The notes beneath the pieces are model-generated. The model had not been told where the DNA came from. It was given only the letters and a program-made list of their open reading frames with translations, and did not search any database. From JBBWZH01 sp035544115 (GTDB taxonomy: Bacteria; Actinomycetota; Actinomycetes; Mycobacteriales; CADCTP01): DNA of 64,000 bases. The position numbers and the translations under genes were made by a program. The number at the start of each line of letters is the position of its first letter. Positions within the stretch are counted from its first letter, which is position 1. The stretch lies in the NCBI GenBank assembly GCA_963714145.1, contig OY970235.1, positions 6,510,001-6,574,000 of the forward strand, in the 5' to 3' direction. Shown one piece after another: positions 16,673 to 25,127 of this stretch.

Positions 16673-17383
16673 ATGCCCGAGGTCTCGAAGACGACCGATG
16701 GTGCGTTGAACATCCTCGAGTTCGTCGGCGATCGCGGCAGCACCACCATCGCGGAGGTGGCCCGCGAGCTGGACCTCTCCCGCACCGTCGCCTACCGGCT
16801 GCTCAGCACCCTGGAGGTCCGCGGGTTCATCCGCCGGACCGAGGGCGTCTACCGGCTCGGCCCCAAGCTCTTCGCGCTCGCGCAGCACGTCGAGTGGGCC
16901 GTGCGCGACGCGGCGCATCCGCACATGGCCGCCCTCGTCGACAAGCTGCGGGAGACCGTCGTCCTCGTCGTCCGCGACGGCAAGGAGTCGCTGTCGGTCC
17001 ACCGCATCGTCAGCCGCGACCACATCGTCCAGGTGAGCTACCCGCCCGGCCTGCGGCACCACATCCTCGACACCGCGGCCGGCCGGGTGATGGCCGCGTT
17101 CGCCGACGCCGACGACCTGCGCCGCCTGGTCGGCAGCCGCCGGTCGGTCGCCGCCGAGCTCGGCCGGATCCGGTCCAGCGGCTTCGCCGTCGGTATCGAG
17201 GAGAACCAGGCGGGTCTGGCCGCGCTGGCCGCGCCGATCAGCTCCATCGACGGCGTGGCGGCGAGCGTGGTCGTCTACACGCCGACCGAGAAGGATCGGA
17301 TGACCGCGGTGGCGAAGGCCGGGGACGTGGTCCGCGAGGCCGCGGCCGCGATCAGCGACCAGCTCACGTCCAGCGAGGACTAG
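16673..17383 (+). CDS. IclR-family transcriptional regulator, likely local regulator of the catabolic cluster
   Basis: A 236-residue IclR protein. The winged HTH spans residues ~5-65 (GALNILEFVGDRGSTTIAEVARELDLSRTVAYRLL, EGVYRLGPKLFALA). The effector-binding domain follows, with VVLVVRDGKESLSVHRIV, GLRHHILDTAAGRVMAAF and GIEENQAGLAALAAPI. ATG 16673 has an AAGGAGGGGATGG ribosome site. It is the only transcription factor inside the 13.3-35.5 kb cluster, and its own promoter carries the shared operator core, so it is the best candidate to bind all seven sites. IclR proteins usually sense an aromatic or acyl pathway intermediate. Confidence 0.92.
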   Translation: MPEVSKTTDGALNILEFVGDRGSTTIAEVARELDLSRTVAYRLLSTLEVRGFIRRTEGVYRLGPKLFALAQHVEWAVRDAAHPHMAALVDKLRETVVLVVRDGKESLSVHRIVSRDHIVQVSYPPGLRHHILDTAAGRVMAAFADADDLRRLVGSRRSVAAELGRIRSSGFAVGIEENQAGLAALAAPISSIDGVAASVVVYTPTEKDRMTAVAKAGDVVREAAAAISDQLTSSED

Positions 17384-17467
17384 CGCCTGGCCCAGAAACG
17401 TTGAATCGTGCCGGTCGCCGGCCCTGCCACGGCCCGGATCACGTAGCCAACATCGCTTGACGCGGCA

Positions 17468-18994
17468 TTAGCGCGACGGCGCCGGGAGCTGTGCCCGTAC
17501 GTCCGTTTTGGCGATCTTGCCGGACATCGTGCGCGGCAGCGGATCCGCGGTGAGGTGGAAGTACTTCGGGATCTTGTAGTCGGCCAGTTCCCGGCGGCAC
17601 AGCGCGCGCAGCGACTCCTCGTCGAGGCCGGGGTCGTCGGTCACGACCACCGCGGCCGGCACCTCTCCCCAGCGCTCGTCCGGCACGGCCACCACGGCGG
17701 TCTCCCGGACCCGCGCGTCGAGCAGCAGCACCCGCTCGATCTCGCTCGGGTACACGTTGAGCCCGCCGGAGAGCACCATGTCCTTCGCCCGGCCCATGAT
17801 CCGCAGGTAGCCGTCCGGGTCGAGCCGGCCGAGGTCGCCGGTGCGCAGCCAGCCGTCGACGAGGACCTCCGCGCTGGCCGCCGGGTCACCCCAGTAGCCC
17901 TGCATGATGCTCGGCCCGCGCAGGCAGATCTCGCCGACCTCGCCGGCCGGCAGCGCGTTGCCCGCGCCGTCCCGGATGGACAGGTCGGTGCCGTAGTTGA
18001 CGACGCCCGCGGAGCCGGCCTTCCGCTCGAAGTCCTCCTGCGGCAGGGACGTGCCGACGCCCGAGCTCTCGGTCATGCCGTACCCCTGGCCGATCGGGAT
18101 CCCCCGGCGCGCGTAGGTGTCCAGGGTCGCGGCGGACGGCGGCGCGCCACCGGCCTTGGCGACCCGCAACGTGGACAGATCCGCGGTGGCGAACCCGTCG
18201 AGCCGGGCGAGCTGGTCGAAGACCACCGGCACCGCGGGGAACACGGTCACCCCACCGCCGGCGAGCTCGCGCAGCGTCCGCGCGGCGTCGAACCGCGCGT
18301 GCAGCACGAAGCGTGCGCCGCTGTAGTACGTCGGCGCCCAGGTGGCCATGATGCTGCCGGTGAAGGCGAGCGGCAGCACCAGCAGGCAGGTGTCGAAGCG
18401 GGTCATCGTCTCGGTGATGGCGAACGACGTCGCGGCCGCCAGCGTGTTGCCATGCGTGAGCACGGCTCCCTTGGGCCGCCCGGTGGTGCCGGAGGTGTAG
18501 CAGATGAACGCCGGCAGGTCCGCGGCCGCGGTCGTCCGCGCCACGGTGCGCAACCCGTCCGCGTGCTCGCCGGTGACCGGGGTCGCCCAGGCGGGGGCGT
18601 CGGGACCCTGCCAGTAGGCCCGCACCGGCAGGTCGGCGGCGAGCCGGCCGCCGCGGTCGGCGAACGGGCCGTCGGTCAGCAGCGCCGACAGGCCGGCGTC
18701 CTGGCAGATCCAGCTCAATTCGGGCGTCGTGAGCCGTACGTTCAGCGGCACGACGATCGCGTCCAGTGCCGCGGCGGCCAGGATCGTCTGGATGGTGGCG
18801 ACCCCGTTCTCGCACAGGTAGCCGATCCGGTCGCCGGCGCGCAGTCCGTCCCCGGCGAGTTGGGCCGCGACCGCCTCGACGGAGGTCGCGAGCTCGCGCC
18901 AGGACAGCGACCGGCCGGCGCACTGCAGGGCGACGGCGTCCGGGGTCCGGGTGCTCCAGTACGCCAGGCAGGCGGTGATCCGGGGATGTGACAT
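17468..18994 (-). CDS. Acyl-CoA synthetase (AMP-forming, class I adenylate-forming)
   Basis: A 508-residue ANL-superfamily ligase. The phosphate loop is FICYTSGTTGRPKGAVLTHG, followed by GYGMTESSGVGTSLP, the hinge-region WLRTGDLGRLDPDGYLRIMGRAKDMV and the C-terminal catalytic lysine in PRTMSGKIAKTDVRAQLP. It activates a carboxylic acid with ATP and CoA; the substrate cannot be read from sequence. ATG 18994 is preceded by GGAGGAG. It is the last gene of a minus-strand operon after the alpha/beta hydrolase and NTF2-fold genes, whose promoter at ~20.8 kb carries the cluster operator. It probably performs the entry step of the pathway. Confidence 0.93.
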   Translation of the reverse strand: MSHPRITACLAYWSTRTPDAVALQCAGRSLSWRELATSVEAVAAQLAGDGLRAGDRIGYLCENGVATIQTILAAAALDAIVVPLNVRLTTPELSWICQDAGLSALLTDGPFADRGGRLAADLPVRAYWQGPDAPAWATPVTGEHADGLRTVARTTAAADLPAFICYTSGTTGRPKGAVLTHGNTLAAATSFAITETMTRFDTCLLVLPLAFTGSIMATWAPTYYSGARFVLHARFDAARTLRELAGGGVTVFPAVPVVFDQLARLDGFATADLSTLRVAKAGGAPPSAATLDTYARRGIPIGQGYGMTESSGVGTSLPQEDFERKAGSAGVVNYGTDLSIRDGAGNALPAGEVGEICLRGPSIMQGYWGDPAASAEVLVDGWLRTGDLGRLDPDGYLRIMGRAKDMVLSGGLNVYPSEIERVLLLDARVRETAVVAVPDERWGEVPAAVVVTDDPGLDEESLRALCRRELADYKIPKYFHLTADPLPRTMSGKIAKTDVRAQLPAPSR

Positions 18995-19037
18995 GGGCTG
19001 GCTCCTCCGGCTGTCTGGTTCGGCAGGTGACCGGCGC

Positions 19038-19613
19038 TCACCGGGTGTCGCGGAACCGCTCGATGACCGGCGTGGAGAGGTCGGTGTCGTCGTGCTTGCC
19101 GCGCGCCTGGAACGGGATCGAGGCCAGGATGCCGTCGGATGCCGGCTGGAGGTGCCGCCACTCGGAGTGGACGCGACGGCGGGCGATCTTCCACGAGCCG
19201 TCGCGGCGCTCCCACTGGTCGAGGTAGCGGCCACCCGCGATCAGGTCGTACGCGCAGCCGGTCCCGCCGAACATCCCGCCGAGCGGCGCGTCGGCCCGGA
19301 CCCGGTGGTACGCCGTGATGAGGGCCTCGCTCACCGCGCGGTCGCCGTCCAGCGAGATCAGGATGCTGCCGACGAAGTGGTGGGTCTGGTCCAGCGCGGC
19401 CGCGAACAGCTCACGCGAGCTCTCCATGGCCGGCCGCCAGGGGTTCTCGCCGCCGATGGACGAGACCCACCAGGTGGCGTCATCGTGGAAGACCTGCGCG
19501 AGCAGCTCCCACCGGCGCCGGTCCACGCAGTGGCAGTAGAGGTACATCCGATCGGCGATCTCGGCGCGGGAGGCGAGCGCCCCGAGCGCGTACTGATCGG
19601 CGTCGTAGCTCAT
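19038..19613 (-). CDS. NTF2/SnoaL-like fold protein
   Basis: A 191-residue protein of the SnoaL/NTF2-like superfamily. An N-terminal helix contains ASRAEIADRMYLYCHCVDRRRWELLAQVFHDDATWWVSS, then comes the cone-shaped beta sheet ending GRYLDQWERRDGSWKIARRRVHSEWRHL. The superfamily includes isomerases, hydratases, cyclases and ring-hydroxylating dioxygenase beta subunits. GGAGGCCC precedes ATG 19613, and its start overlaps the stop of the upstream hydrolase (ATGA), so translation is coupled. Its exact reaction is unknown. Confidence 0.85.
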   Translation of the reverse strand: MSYDADQYALGALASRAEIADRMYLYCHCVDRRRWELLAQVFHDDATWWVSSIGGENPWRPAMESSRELFAAALDQTHHFVGSILISLDGDRAVSEALITAYHRVRADAPLGGMFGGTGCAYDLIAGGRYLDQWERRDGSWKIARRRVHSEWRHLQPASDGILASIPFQARGKHDDTDLSTPVIERFRDTR

Positions 19614-20767
19614 CGGGCCTCCGGGTCGGCATGGGGATGGGCGGTGATCCAGGCGTCGAGGACGGAGACCAGCTCGCCGATCTGCGCCGGCTGGCCGGAC
19701 AGGTAGTGCCGGCCGCCGGCGATCGGGCTGAGCTGCTTGTCCTCGTGCCGCACCGCGTCGTAGAGCTCCCGGGCGTGCGACGGGAAGCAGCTCTGGTCCG
19801 CGGTCCCGTAGACGACCAGCGTCGGCGCGGCGACGCTGGCCAGCAGGTCCGGGCCGTGACCGTGGCTGCGCGCGCGGGACCACTGCGACAGCCAGGCCCG
19901 CAGCGTCGTCAGGTGACCCAGCGTGGCCGGCTGGAAGTTGGCGTTCCACGGCTCGCCCCACAGGGTGCCCGGCGCCCGGTCGTTGTGGTCGAGGCCGAGG
20001 TCGAGGTGGCGCGGGTCGGCGCAGACGCCGTGCACGACGAACGGCAGGTCGTGCACGCCGCGCTCGGCCAGACCGGCGAGCCCGCGCTCGGCCCACGCGG
20101 TGATCCGGTCGTTGCGGGCCCGTTGCGCGGCGCGGTACGACGCCACCCACGCCTGGTCGTACGGGGGGCCGTGCCGCGGGTCGAACATGTCGAGCGCGGA
20201 GTCGCGGTCGAACGGCCGCTGCTCGTCGCGCACGCTCGGGTCGAGCGTCTCGGTGAGCAGCTGCGAGCGCCCGGGGTGCGCCATCGCCAGCACCAGCAGG
20301 TCGGCCGGCGGCAGGTCGGCGCGGGTCAGGTCGGGGCCGCCGCCGCAGGGGGCGGAGGTGATCGTCGGCCGTTCGGCCTGGTTCTGGTACATGGCCGCCA
20401 GCGCGCCGCCGCCGGAGTTGCCGACCAGGACCACCCGCCGGTACCCCTCGTTCCGCAGGTGTCGCACGACCGCGCCCACGTCGACCACGCAGTTCTCCAG
20501 CAGCAGCGCGGTGTCGTTGCCGAGGTAGCGGGTGGTCATGCCGACCGCGTCGTGGCCGGCCGCCGCGACGTGCTCCAGCGCGTAGTGGCCCATGAAGTTG
20601 GACGAGGGGTGCAGCAGCACCACGACGGTCCGCGAGCGCCGGCCGGCCTCGGCGCGGTGCCGCACGCACCACAGCGTCCCGGCCAGCCGGGCGACCCCGG
20701 AGTAGACCTCGTTCGCCGAGGCCACGTCCGCCATCGGGACGGCCAGGAGCTCACCTCCACCCGGCAC
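19610..20767 (-). CDS. Alpha/beta hydrolase
   Basis: A 385-residue alpha/beta hydrolase. The oxyanion-side segment is TVVVLLHPSSNFMGHYALEHVAAAGHDAVGM, the nucleophile elbow is VLVGNSGGGALAAMY (G-x-S-x-G as GNSGG), the acid region is APTLVVYGTADQSCFP, and a late His is in IAGGRHYLSG. GTG 20767 has GGGAGGG at 7-bp spacing; GTG 20773 is the alternative. It is the first gene of the minus-strand operon, with the cluster operator 17 bp upstream. It may release a carboxylic acid from an ester or cleave a C-C bond in a ring-fission product; sequence alone does not decide. Confidence 0.9.
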   Translation of the reverse strand: MPGGGELLAVPMADVASANEVYSGVARLAGTLWCVRHRAEAGRRSRTVVVLLHPSSNFMGHYALEHVAAAGHDAVGMTTRYLGNDTALLLENCVVDVGAVVRHLRNEGYRRVVLVGNSGGGALAAMYQNQAERPTITSAPCGGGPDLTRADLPPADLLVLAMAHPGRSQLLTETLDPSVRDEQRPFDRDSALDMFDPRHGPPYDQAWVASYRAAQRARNDRITAWAERGLAGLAERGVHDLPFVVHGVCADPRHLDLGLDHNDRAPGTLWGEPWNANFQPATLGHLTTLRAWLSQWSRARSHGHGPDLLASVAAPTLVVYGTADQSCFPSHARELYDAVRHEDKQLSPIAGGRHYLSGQPAQIGELVSVLDAWITAHPHADPEAR

Positions 20768-20783
20768 CGACACTCCCTCCCGT

Positions 20784-20809
20784 TCGATTTTCGGAGAGTA
20801 TTCTCCGGA
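20784..20809 (+). promoter_or_regulatory. Cluster operator, site 3 (full form)
   Basis: TCGATTTTCGGAG at 20784-20796 is followed 6 bp later by CTCCG (20803-20807), so CGGAG-N6-CTCCG is a perfect palindrome with AGTATT between. It serves the hydrolase/NTF2/ligase operon, whose start lies 17 bp away. Confidence 0.7.
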
Positions 20810-20875
20810 AAGAGGAGGTGGCAAGAGCGCCGGACGGGTTGACAGAACCGGCCGGACGGTTGAGGGTGGCGCTGA

Positions 20876-20902
20876 CCGATTATCGGAGTCTGACCTCCGA
20901 TA
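20876..20902 (+). promoter_or_regulatory. Cluster operator, site 4 (full form)
   Basis: CCGATTATCGGAG at 20876-20888, then TCTGAC, then CTCCGATA to 20902. TATCGGAG and CTCCGATA are perfect 8-bp arms. It lies 18 bp before the SDR start at 20920 and its ribosome site, so it covers the promoter or transcription start of the large 20.9-28.5 kb operon. Confidence 0.72.
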
Positions 20903-20919
20903 TGACCGGAGGGGGCGGG

Positions 20920-21780
20920 ATGGGCGCGCAGACGGTCCTCATCACCGGTGCCGCGCGAGGGCAGGGCCGCAGCCACGCCCTCGCCTTCGCCCGCGCCGGG
21001 AAGAACGTGGCGCTGCTCGACGTCGCCGCCCCGGTGACCTCGCTGCCGTACCCGACCGGCACTCAGGACGATCTCGACGAGACGGCCGCATTGGTGCAGA
21101 AGGCGGGCGTCCGGGCCCTGCCGCTGCGCTGCGACGTCCGCGACGACGGGCAGGTGGCGGACGCCGTCGAGACGGTGTGGTCGGCGTTCGGGTCGATCGA
21201 CGTGGCGGTGATCAACCAGGGCGTCTGGAGCACCGGCCGGTTCTGGGAGATCTCCGAAGCACAGTGGCTCACCACGTACGACGTCAACGTGCACGGCAGC
21301 TGGCGGGTGATGAAAGCGCTGGCGCCCAGGCTGATCGAGCAGCGCGGCGGCAGCGTGGTGCTGATCGGCTCGACGTCCGCGACGGTGCCGACCTCGAACT
21401 ACGCGCACTACGCGTCGTCCAAGGCGGCGGTCGTGCAGCTGGCCAAGATCTTTGCCCTCGAGCTCGGCGGCTACGGCGTCCGGGTCAACTCGGTGAGCCC
21501 GGGGCTGGTCGACACCCCGATGATCCATTTCCAGGACGTCTACGACCGGCTCCGGCCAGGTGCGTCCAAAGAGGACTTCCTCGCGGTCGGCTATGCGACC
21601 ACGGCGCTGGCCGGACGCGGTCACCTCGCCGCGGAGTCGGTTACCGCGGCGGTGCTGTGGCTGACCTCCGCCGGAGCCGGCGACGTCACCGGGCTCGACC
21701 TGGTCGTCGACGCCGGCAACCGGCTGCTCCCGCGCCGCAACCCGAACCCCGCGATGCCCAGTCCGGAGGCCGGCTCATGA
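20920..21780 (+). CDS. SDR oxidoreductase of the mycofactocin-coupled type
   Basis: A 286-residue short-chain dehydrogenase. The glycine motif TGAARGQGRSHA, the insert GTQDDLDETAALVQKAG, LRCDVRDDGQVADAV and the YASSK catalytic motif (YxxxK) match the actinobacterial SDR subgroup whose bound nicotinamide is recycled by mycofactocin, according to family knowledge. Such enzymes oxidise alcohols to ketones with a non-exchangeable NAD. ATG 20920 follows GGAGGGGGCGGG. First gene of the main catabolic operon; its stop overlaps the dioxygenase start (ATGA). No mycofactocin biosynthesis genes are in the window. Confidence 0.9.
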   Translation: MGAQTVLITGAARGQGRSHALAFARAGKNVALLDVAAPVTSLPYPTGTQDDLDETAALVQKAGVRALPLRCDVRDDGQVADAVETVWSAFGSIDVAVINQGVWSTGRFWEISEAQWLTTYDVNVHGSWRVMKALAPRLIEQRGGSVVLIGSTSATVPTSNYAHYASSKAAVVQLAKIFALELGGYGVRVNSVSPGLVDTPMIHFQDVYDRLRPGASKEDFLAVGYATTALAGRGHLAAESVTAAVLWLTSAGAGDVTGLDLVVDAGNRLLPRRNPNPAMPSPEAGS

Positions 21781-22985
21781 CCTACTTCGTCTCCGTCGGC
21801 GATGTGCCGCGCAAGCGGCACGTGGCGCACCGGCTCGACGGAGCGCTGCTCTACGAGGAGATGATCGGCGAGGAGGGCTTCTCGTCCACCTCGTCGCTGC
21901 TGTACCACCGGCGCATCCCGGCGGCGATCGTCCGCTCGTCGGTCTGGGCGCAGCCCGGCACCGAGTTGCACGAGAACGAGCCGCTGATCCCGCGGCACTT
22001 CACGCTGCCCGACCTGTTCCCCGACGGCGGCGCCGGCCGCGACCCGGTGTGCTCCCGCCGGCTGGTGCTGGGCAACGAGGACGTCCGGATCTCCTACGTC
22101 GTCGCGAGCGAGCCGTCCCCGTTCTACCGGAACGCGATCGGTGACGAGTGCGTGTTCGTCGAGAGCGGCAGCGCCCGGGTGGAGTCGGTCTTCGGAGCGC
22201 TCGAGGTCGGTGCCGGCGACTACGTCGTCATCCCGCGGGCCACGACGCACCGCTGGCTGGTCGGGCCCGGCGGGCCGCTGCGCGCGTACTGCATCGAGGC
22301 GAGCTCGCACATCACGCCGCCGAGCCGCTACCGGTCGAAGTACGGCCAGTTCCTCGAGGCCGCGCCGTACTGCGAGCGCGACCTGCGTATCCCGCGCGGC
22401 CGGCTGCTCGCCGAGGACGCGGGTGCGGACCCGGCCGCCGAGGTCGACATCTACATCAGGCACCGCGGTGGGCCCACCGGCATCGCGGGCAGCGTGCACA
22501 CCTCGCCGCACCACCCACTCGACGTGGTCGGCTGGGCCGGCTGCCTCTACCCGTACGCCTTCAACCTCGCCGACTACGAGCCGATCAACGGCCGGGTGAT
22601 CGAGCCGCCGCCGGTGCACCAGGCCTTCGAGGGCCGCAACTTCGTGGTCTGCAACTTCGTGCCGCGCAAGGTGAGCTACCGCGAGGGCGCGGTCACCGCG
22701 CCGTACTACCACGCCAACGTCGACAGCGACGAGGTCATGTTCTACGTGGCCGGCCGCTACGAGGCGCGCGCCGGGTCGGGGGTGCGCCCCGGCTCGGTCA
22801 CCCTGCACACCTCGGGCCACTCACACGGCCCGCAGCCCGGTGCGTACGAGGCCTCGATCGGCGTCGAGGCGGTGACCGAGACGGCGGTCATGGTCGACAC
22901 GTTCCGACCGCTGCGGCTCGGCGAGGCGGCACTCGCGACCGACGACGGGGTCTACCTGACCTCGTGGCTGTCACCGGCGCCCTGA
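21777..22985 (+). CDS. hmgA: Homogentisate 1,2-dioxygenase-like ring-cleavage enzyme
   Basis: A 402-residue cupin of the homogentisate dioxygenase family (DVPRKRHVAHRLDGALLYEE at the start, HPLDVVGWAGCLYPYAFNLADYEPINGR). The iron site of the family (His, Glu, His) is visible as PYYHANVDSDEVMFYVAG and VTLHTSGHSHGPQPGAYE. The true enzyme opens homogentisate to maleylacetoacetate. No maleylacetoacetate isomerase or fumarylacetoacetase gene is nearby, so the substrate could be a homogentisate-like ring in a different pathway. It sits second in the main operon, translationally coupled to the SDR. The symbol follows the family, not proven activity. Confidence 0.85.
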   Translation: MTYFVSVGDVPRKRHVAHRLDGALLYEEMIGEEGFSSTSSLLYHRRIPAAIVRSSVWAQPGTELHENEPLIPRHFTLPDLFPDGGAGRDPVCSRRLVLGNEDVRISYVVASEPSPFYRNAIGDECVFVESGSARVESVFGALEVGAGDYVVIPRATTHRWLVGPGGPLRAYCIEASSHITPPSRYRSKYGQFLEAAPYCERDLRIPRGRLLAEDAGADPAAEVDIYIRHRGGPTGIAGSVHTSPHHPLDVVGWAGCLYPYAFNLADYEPINGRVIEPPPVHQAFEGRNFVVCNFVPRKVSYREGAVTAPYYHANVDSDEVMFYVAGRYEARAGSGVRPGSVTLHTSGHSHGPQPGAYEASIGVEAVTETAVMVDTFRPLRLGEAALATDDGVYLTSWLSPAP

Positions 22986-23063
22986 GACCCGGACGGCTCG
23001 AGAACCGGACGGTCTGAGACCCGGACGGCTTGAGACCCGGACGGCTTGAGAACCGGACGCGAC
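22984..23063. repeat. Five tandem 16-bp repeats
   Basis: Five consecutive 16-bp units of the form GAGAMCCGGACGGYYY start at 22984, 23000, 23016, 23032 and 23048. They begin in the dioxygenase stop codon and end ~40 bp before the next gene. The third and fourth units are identical. They fill most of the only sizeable gap in the operon. Confidence 0.85.
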
Positions 23064-23106
23064 CGGCCACCCACGGCCCCGCCTGGCGGGGAAGAAGGAG
23101 AAGTAC

Positions 23107-24021
23107 ATGTCACGCCTGCAGGGCAGGGTCGCCATCGTCACCGGCGGTGGCCGCGGGCTCGGGCGCTCGTACGCCCTCGCGCTGGCGGGCGAAGGCGCTG
23201 CCGTCGTCGTCAACGACCTGGGTGGCGGCCTGCACGGGGAGTCGGCGACCGCGCCGACCGGGACGCCGGCCGACGAGGTGGTCCGCGAGATCCGGGCCCG
23301 CGGCGGCCGGGCGGTCGCCGACGCCTCCGACGTGGCCGACTGGGACGGGGCGCACCGGCTCGTCGAGACCGCGGTCGGCGAGTTCGGCGACGTGGACATC
23401 CTGGTCAACAACGCCGGGATCCTCCGCGACCGGATGCTGGTGAACATGTCGGCCGAAGAGTGGGACGACGTGATCCGGGTGCACCTGCGCGGGCACTTCT
23501 GTCCCACCCGGGCGGTCGCCGCGCACTGGCGCGCGCGGGCCAGGGCGAACCCGGCCGAGCCGCCGCGCGAGGGCGTGCTGATCCACACCACCAGCATCTC
23601 CGGGCTGTTCGGCAGCCCCGGCCAGGCGAACTACGCCGCGGCGAAGTCCGGGATCGCGACGTTCTCCTACGAGTGCCACCTCGAGCTGCACGAAAGGCTC
23701 AACGTTCGTTCCTACGCCATCGGCCCGAGCGCCCGCACGCGGCTCACCGAGAACTCGCCCGCGGCCGTCGACGCGGTGGCCCAGCCGGAGAGCGGTTTCG
23801 ACTTCTTCGACCCCGACAACGTCAGCCCGTTCGTCGTCTGGCTGGCCGGCCCGCAGTGCACCGCGCCGTCCGGAAGCGTGTACACGGTCGAGGGCGACGA
23901 GGTCACCCTGGTGCAGCCGTGGACCGCCACCCGGAAGATCAAGGCCGGCAATCGCCGCTGGACCCTGGAGCTCCTCGACGCGGCCGCCCCCGGGCTCTCG
24001 GCGCAGTCGGTGTCCGCGTGA
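23107..24021 (+). CDS. SDR-type 3-hydroxyacyl-CoA dehydrogenase (multifunctional-enzyme type 2-like)
   Basis: A 304-residue SDR related to the dehydrogenase unit of peroxisomal multifunctional enzyme 2. It has LQGRVAIVTGGGRGLGRSYALALAGEGAAVVVNDLGG, DILVNNAGILRDRML, a Ser/Tyr/Lys triad around TTSISGLFGSPGQANYAAAKSG, and late NVSPFVVWLAGPQC. Such enzymes oxidise (3R)-hydroxyacyl-CoA, or a hydroxyl on a ring, in side-chain beta-oxidation. ATG 23107 has GAAGGAG at 6-bp spacing. Its stop overlaps the start of the MaoC fusion gene (GTGA), fitting an (R)-hydratase/dehydrogenase pair. Confidence 0.9.
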   Translation: MSRLQGRVAIVTGGGRGLGRSYALALAGEGAAVVVNDLGGGLHGESATAPTGTPADEVVREIRARGGRAVADASDVADWDGAHRLVETAVGEFGDVDILVNNAGILRDRMLVNMSAEEWDDVIRVHLRGHFCPTRAVAAHWRARARANPAEPPREGVLIHTTSISGLFGSPGQANYAAAKSGIATFSYECHLELHERLNVRSYAIGPSARTRLTENSPAAVDAVAQPESGFDFFDPDNVSPFVVWLAGPQCTAPSGSVYTVEGDEVTLVQPWTATRKIKAGNRRWTLELLDAAAPGLSAQSVSA

Positions 24022-25127
24022 CGGCCGAGCCCGGGACCGTCGAGCCGGCCACCGTCGAGGGGGGCGCCGTCGAGCTGGGCGCCGTCGAGATCGCCGACGT
24101 GGTCCGCTATTCGGGCGCCAGCGGCGATCGCAACCCGCTGCACTACGACCCGCAGTACGCCCGGGCGGCCGGGTATGACGGGCTGTTCGCGATGGGCGCG
24201 CTGCACGGCGGCTGGCTGGTCTCGCACGCTGTGACCCGCGGGGCGGCGATCCCTGCGTCCGGGCCGTCCTCGGTGCGGTTGCGGTTCCGCGAGATCGTGC
24301 CGCTCGGCGTGCCGCTCACCGCCGAGGTCGGGGCGGTCGACGGCGGCCACGAGGCGGTGCTCCGGAACCCGCGGGTGTGCGCGACCGCGCGCATCGTGAG
24401 GCTGGCTGAGCCGCCGGTGCCGGGCGGCGGCCGCGACGAGCAGCGCACCCGGTTCCCCGTCGAGGAGGGCGCCGCCCGCGCCTTCGCCGCCGCGGTCCGC
24501 TGGCCGGACCCGGTGCCGGCCGGATCGGCGGTACCGCCGACCTTTCCCACGGTGCTGAGCTTCTGGCTGCCGCAGCCCGACCCGATCGCCCGGGTCGGCC
24601 TTCCCCCCGAGCGCACCCTGCTCGGCGAGACCGCCGTGGAGCTGGCCGACGGCCCGCTGCGGGTCGGCGAGGTCTTCGCGGTGCGCGAGTACGTCGGCGC
24701 CGAACGGGCGCGGGCCGGCTCGGCCGGCGAGCTGCGTCTGGTCGACCTGGTGGCCGAGCTGTCCGACCGGACCGGGCTGCGCGCCCGCTACCGCAACACC
24801 TTCGTGCTCACCCCGCCGCCGGCCACCGCGCCAGATCCGGCCGGCACGCGGCTGCGCGGCAGCCGGGACCCGCGCACCGGCGAGACCTACTTCCCGCGGC
24901 GGGCGCTGAGCGTCGACGGGACCCTGCGGGACCTGGAGCCGGTCGACCTCGCCCCGGGTGCGGTCCTGCACTCCTGGACCAGCTTCGACGGGACCGACTT
25001 CGGCCAGGTCGATCTCGCCGACGGCGTCCGGCTGCAGACGCGGCTCGGCCCGGGGCCGCACCAGATCGGCACGGCGTACGTCCTGGCCGGCGACGTCACC
25101 GGAGAGTGGTGGTTCGCCCGTGCGTGA
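24018..25127 (+). CDS. MaoC-MaoC-DUF35 fusion: hydratase plus aldolase partner
   Basis: A 369-residue three-part protein. Residues ~15-130 form a hot-dog hydratase with the hydratase-2 motif SGASGDRNPLHYDPQYARAAGY. Residues ~140-275 resemble the FAS1/MaoC N-terminal dehydratase (RTRFPVEEGAARAFAAAV, PPTFPTVLSFW). The last ~85 residues form an OB-fold of DUF35 type (LAPGAVLHSWTSFDG, RLGPGPHQIGTAYVLAGDV). The zinc-ribbon cysteines usual before that fold are absent (SRDPRTGETYFPRR). In steroid side-chain degradation ChsH1, ChsH2(MaoC-DUF35) and Ltp2 form a hydratase-retro-aldolase; here the hydratase parts are one chain and the next gene is the Ltp. GTG 24018 overlaps the previous stop. Confidence 0.85.
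   Translation: MTAEPGTVEPATVEGGAVELGAVEIADVVRYSGASGDRNPLHYDPQYARAAGYDGLFAMGALHGGWLVSHAVTRGAAIPASGPSSVRLRFREIVPLGVPLTAEVGAVDGGHEAVLRNPRVCATARIVRLAEPPVPGGGRDEQRTRFPVEEGAARAFAAAVRWPDPVPAGSAVPPTFPTVLSFWLPQPDPIARVGLPPERTLLGETAVELADGPLRVGEVFAVREYVGAERARAGSAGELRLVDLVAELSDRTGLRARYRNTFVLTPPPATAPDPAGTRLRGSRDPRTGETYFPRRALSVDGTLRDLEPVDLAPGAVLHSWTSFDGTDFGQVDLADGVRLQTRLGPGPHQIGTAYVLAGDVTGEWWFARA

Noticed and set aside
22984..23063. CRISPR-like array
   Set aside because: The 16-bp units are contiguous with no spacers and no cas genes are nearby; it is a simple tandem repeat. The same applies to the 13-bp minisatellite at 60.3 kb.
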